This document shows, in pieces, positions 60,901 to 64,000 of a stretch of 64,000 nt of DNA. The DNA is from Callaeas wilsoni. Taxonomy: Eukaryota; Chordata; Aves; Passeriformes; Callaeidae. Position numbers and translations under genes: made by a program. The notes beneath the pieces are model-generated. The model had not been told where the DNA came from and did no database searches. It saw only the letters and a list, made by a program, of their open reading frames with translations. Every line of letters begins with the position of its first letter. Within the stretch, counting starts at the first letter, position 1. Where the stretch lies: NCBI GenBank assembly GCA_013398955.1, contig VWPU01012287.1:62001-126000 (forward strand), given 5' to 3'.

Positions 60901-63227
60901 GCTTCTTCATTTTAGCCTGAAAGTGCCCATTGCTGCTCTACATGCAAAGCTGCAGAATGAACATAATACATGTCATAAATTAAACATCATAGAGATTCTT
61001 AATGTTCCACGAAGGCATTTATTCACACTGAAAGGTAACATTTAGGTATTATCTTTTATGCTAGTGATGGAGTATTACTCATTCATCAGTTCTTTCCAGA
61101 GATCTTGCTATGAATATTCAGCTCTTGATTACAATAATGAATCCAAGGTGCTCTGCAATACTTAGACTCTGGTATAGTACCATTGTCACACAGATGAACC
61201 AGAGTGAACGAGGCTACAGTACCACACATGTCACTCATCACCTCACGTGATGAGATAGATCAAGCTCAACCTGCACGGAGTGGAGGAGGAAAAGTGTCTT
61301 TGGAAACAGAAACGTCAACCACTTTCAAACTTTGAAATCTGTCAGAAGGGACATGACTACATATTCCTTCCTCGGATTCAAATATCGGATGGCAGAAGAG
61401 TATGAGGGAAAGGAAACAAAAGTTTCAGAACCTTCTAGAATGACGGTAATGCTGAAGAAAACCTAGTTCTGTGGGGAAAAAGGCTGCTTAAAGGGTCTGC
61501 CATAACTTTTGTGAGGCTGGCAAAATATTTAGATGTATTTCAATTATCGTTATCATTGTCATTATTGCTACTTCAAGTCTGTCAGGTTCTCTTCTCAGAA
61601 AATGAGGAAAAGGGCTGGGATATGGATGTAAAACAGACTCCATTCCTAATCATCCTAGCGATAGTGCCCAGGTCAGGTATTCTGAACTGACAAGGTACTG
61701 TGCGACTCAATGCACACTTGCAGGAAGAGTCATTAAACGAGTTAGAAAACATTAAACCCTTTCCTACTGCCCTGTCTGCAGAACAAACTTCATCTAGTCT
61801 TGATGATTCTAGTTGGGCAAATTCAGGAAGAAAGAGTACTAAGAAATATATTAAAGAATTATAAAAATTACTTTTAAATGTAGTATTTTTTAAAAGAAGT
61901 TTTGAGTAACATAAGAGCTCCTGCCTTTCAGCTCAGAGCATATCAGATCAAGAAGCTAATGCCATGCATTCTCTTTTGATATTAAATTAAAATTTGAAAG
62001 ACTTTCTGCTATGAGAATTTAAATCTCCAAGTTGAATGGTTTCTGTTCAGGCTTTGGTCCAGTAAAACTGGGGGAAACTGCTTTCATTAAGGACAGCTAT
62101 TTAATGCTTGCATTTGTCGAGTTAGTCTGCATAGAGCTGATGTCATGGTTGCCCAAGAGGACAAGCTATGGAAGTAATGAAATATGTCATATGCACAATA
62201 ACTACCAAGAGCATAAATTAATCCACAGCTTTGTTCAGCACTTGTGTTCAACTTCACAATCATAGACATATGTGTCACCATGATTTATACATTCACTGGC
62301 ATCTTTGTTATCACTGACAACTTTTTTTAATCAGGGTTGCTTAAAGGGGGTCGTAGCATGAATGTAACAAGTATTTCCAAAGCTAACAAGTATTTCTGGC
62401 CACAAGACCAAGCAAAGGGATATACACTAGGAGCACAATGTGCTGCATGGGATGTCAAAACTGGCATGTAACACAGCAGTGGGAGACGCCAGCACCGACC
62501 AAAACCATTTGTCCTTAAGGGTTCCTTCCTGCAGTTCACACTGTGAAGCAGAGTCATCCTGATCTCTCCTAGGAGGGAGTACAGCTGGTCCTACTGCTGC
62601 ACAAAATGTATTTCCAGCATGGAATAAAGGAAGGACATGATCCCTACAGCGTTAGCTTATCTTTAGCAGTGCAGAGTAAGGAAACAATATCCTTACTAAA
62701 ACCATTTGTTAATTCTCTTCTGTATGCTTCACTGGCTGAAATGTAACTGGGAGGAATGGGAAGAGAAAATGTAGACTCAGACACAAACAGAAGCTTTAGG
62801 CAATCCATTATATCATCCTGGCTAAAATTTTTACTGTTGGATGACATTTCCCTGCTGTGCAGTTTCACGGCCATGCAGTACTCTTTTTATTAATTTCTGT
62901 TCTTCACTCCTTTGTTGAGGAGAACCCTTTCCAGCACTGGGGTTTGCACCATACTAATGATACGGTCAGTGGTCCTTGGCTGGTGGGCAGATAACACTGG
63001 CCTATATTCCAACTGACAGCAATCTCTTTTTCCCCTTCACTTTGAATAAATTCAACTCATTCTCCGGTATATACTCAGACCATGTAAGTGGTACTGTTCT
63101 GTGACAAATATCAAAGGCAAAACTATCCAAAAGAGTTGGATAGTTGGTCCAATATTTAGACGTGAGTGGCCTAGGATACCTGTGCTGGCACTGTTACACA
63201 AATGGGGAAACATACAGGTAATTCTTA

Positions 63228-64000
<773 letters not shown>

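Overview
The window is vertebrate nuclear DNA, most likely from a bird. It has long introns, few interspersed repeats, and every mobile element I recognise is a short or decayed CR1 LINE of the avian type. There is no bacterial, phage or CRISPR-like organisation.

The one protein-coding gene I can support is NYAP2 (neuronal tyrosine-phosphorylated phosphoinositide-3-kinase adaptor 2), on the minus strand. Four coding exons were identified and joined by reading splice sites and frame: 63296-63594, 41703-42800, 22942-23151 and 14903-15033. Together they encode about 578 residues, which is the protein from just after its N-terminal segment to its natural stop codon. The first roughly 70 codons lie beyond base 64000. 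The intron before the first exon is phase 2 and the three introns inside the window are all phase 1.

Layout by position: 1 to about 14.1 kb is sequence downstream of the gene, with minisatellites, an assembly gap inside one of them (5015-5260), an internally deleted CR1 copy and two small palindromes. From about 14.1 to 14.9 kb is the likely 3' untranslated region, with a perfect hairpin. Introns of 7.9, 18.6 and 20.5 kb then separate the four exons. They contain four more CR1 fragments, a 3 x 74 bp tandem repeat, simple repeats and, at about 57.5-58.0 kb, a compact CpG-dense islet beside a 38 bp duplication.

The exons build one adaptor. The first two each carry a copy of a proline-basic motif (PPPKPKR followed by a similar tail). 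The large second exon also holds two YxxM sites (YIEM, YEEM), the binding signature for the PI3-kinase p85 subunit, and a PPPY motif. The last two exons form a basic, serine-rich C-terminus. I found no undescribed multi-gene system. The items most worth checking are the motif duplication, the frame-neutral exons, the 3' UTR hairpin, a 13 bp inverted repeat at 6.4 kb and the intronic CpG islet.
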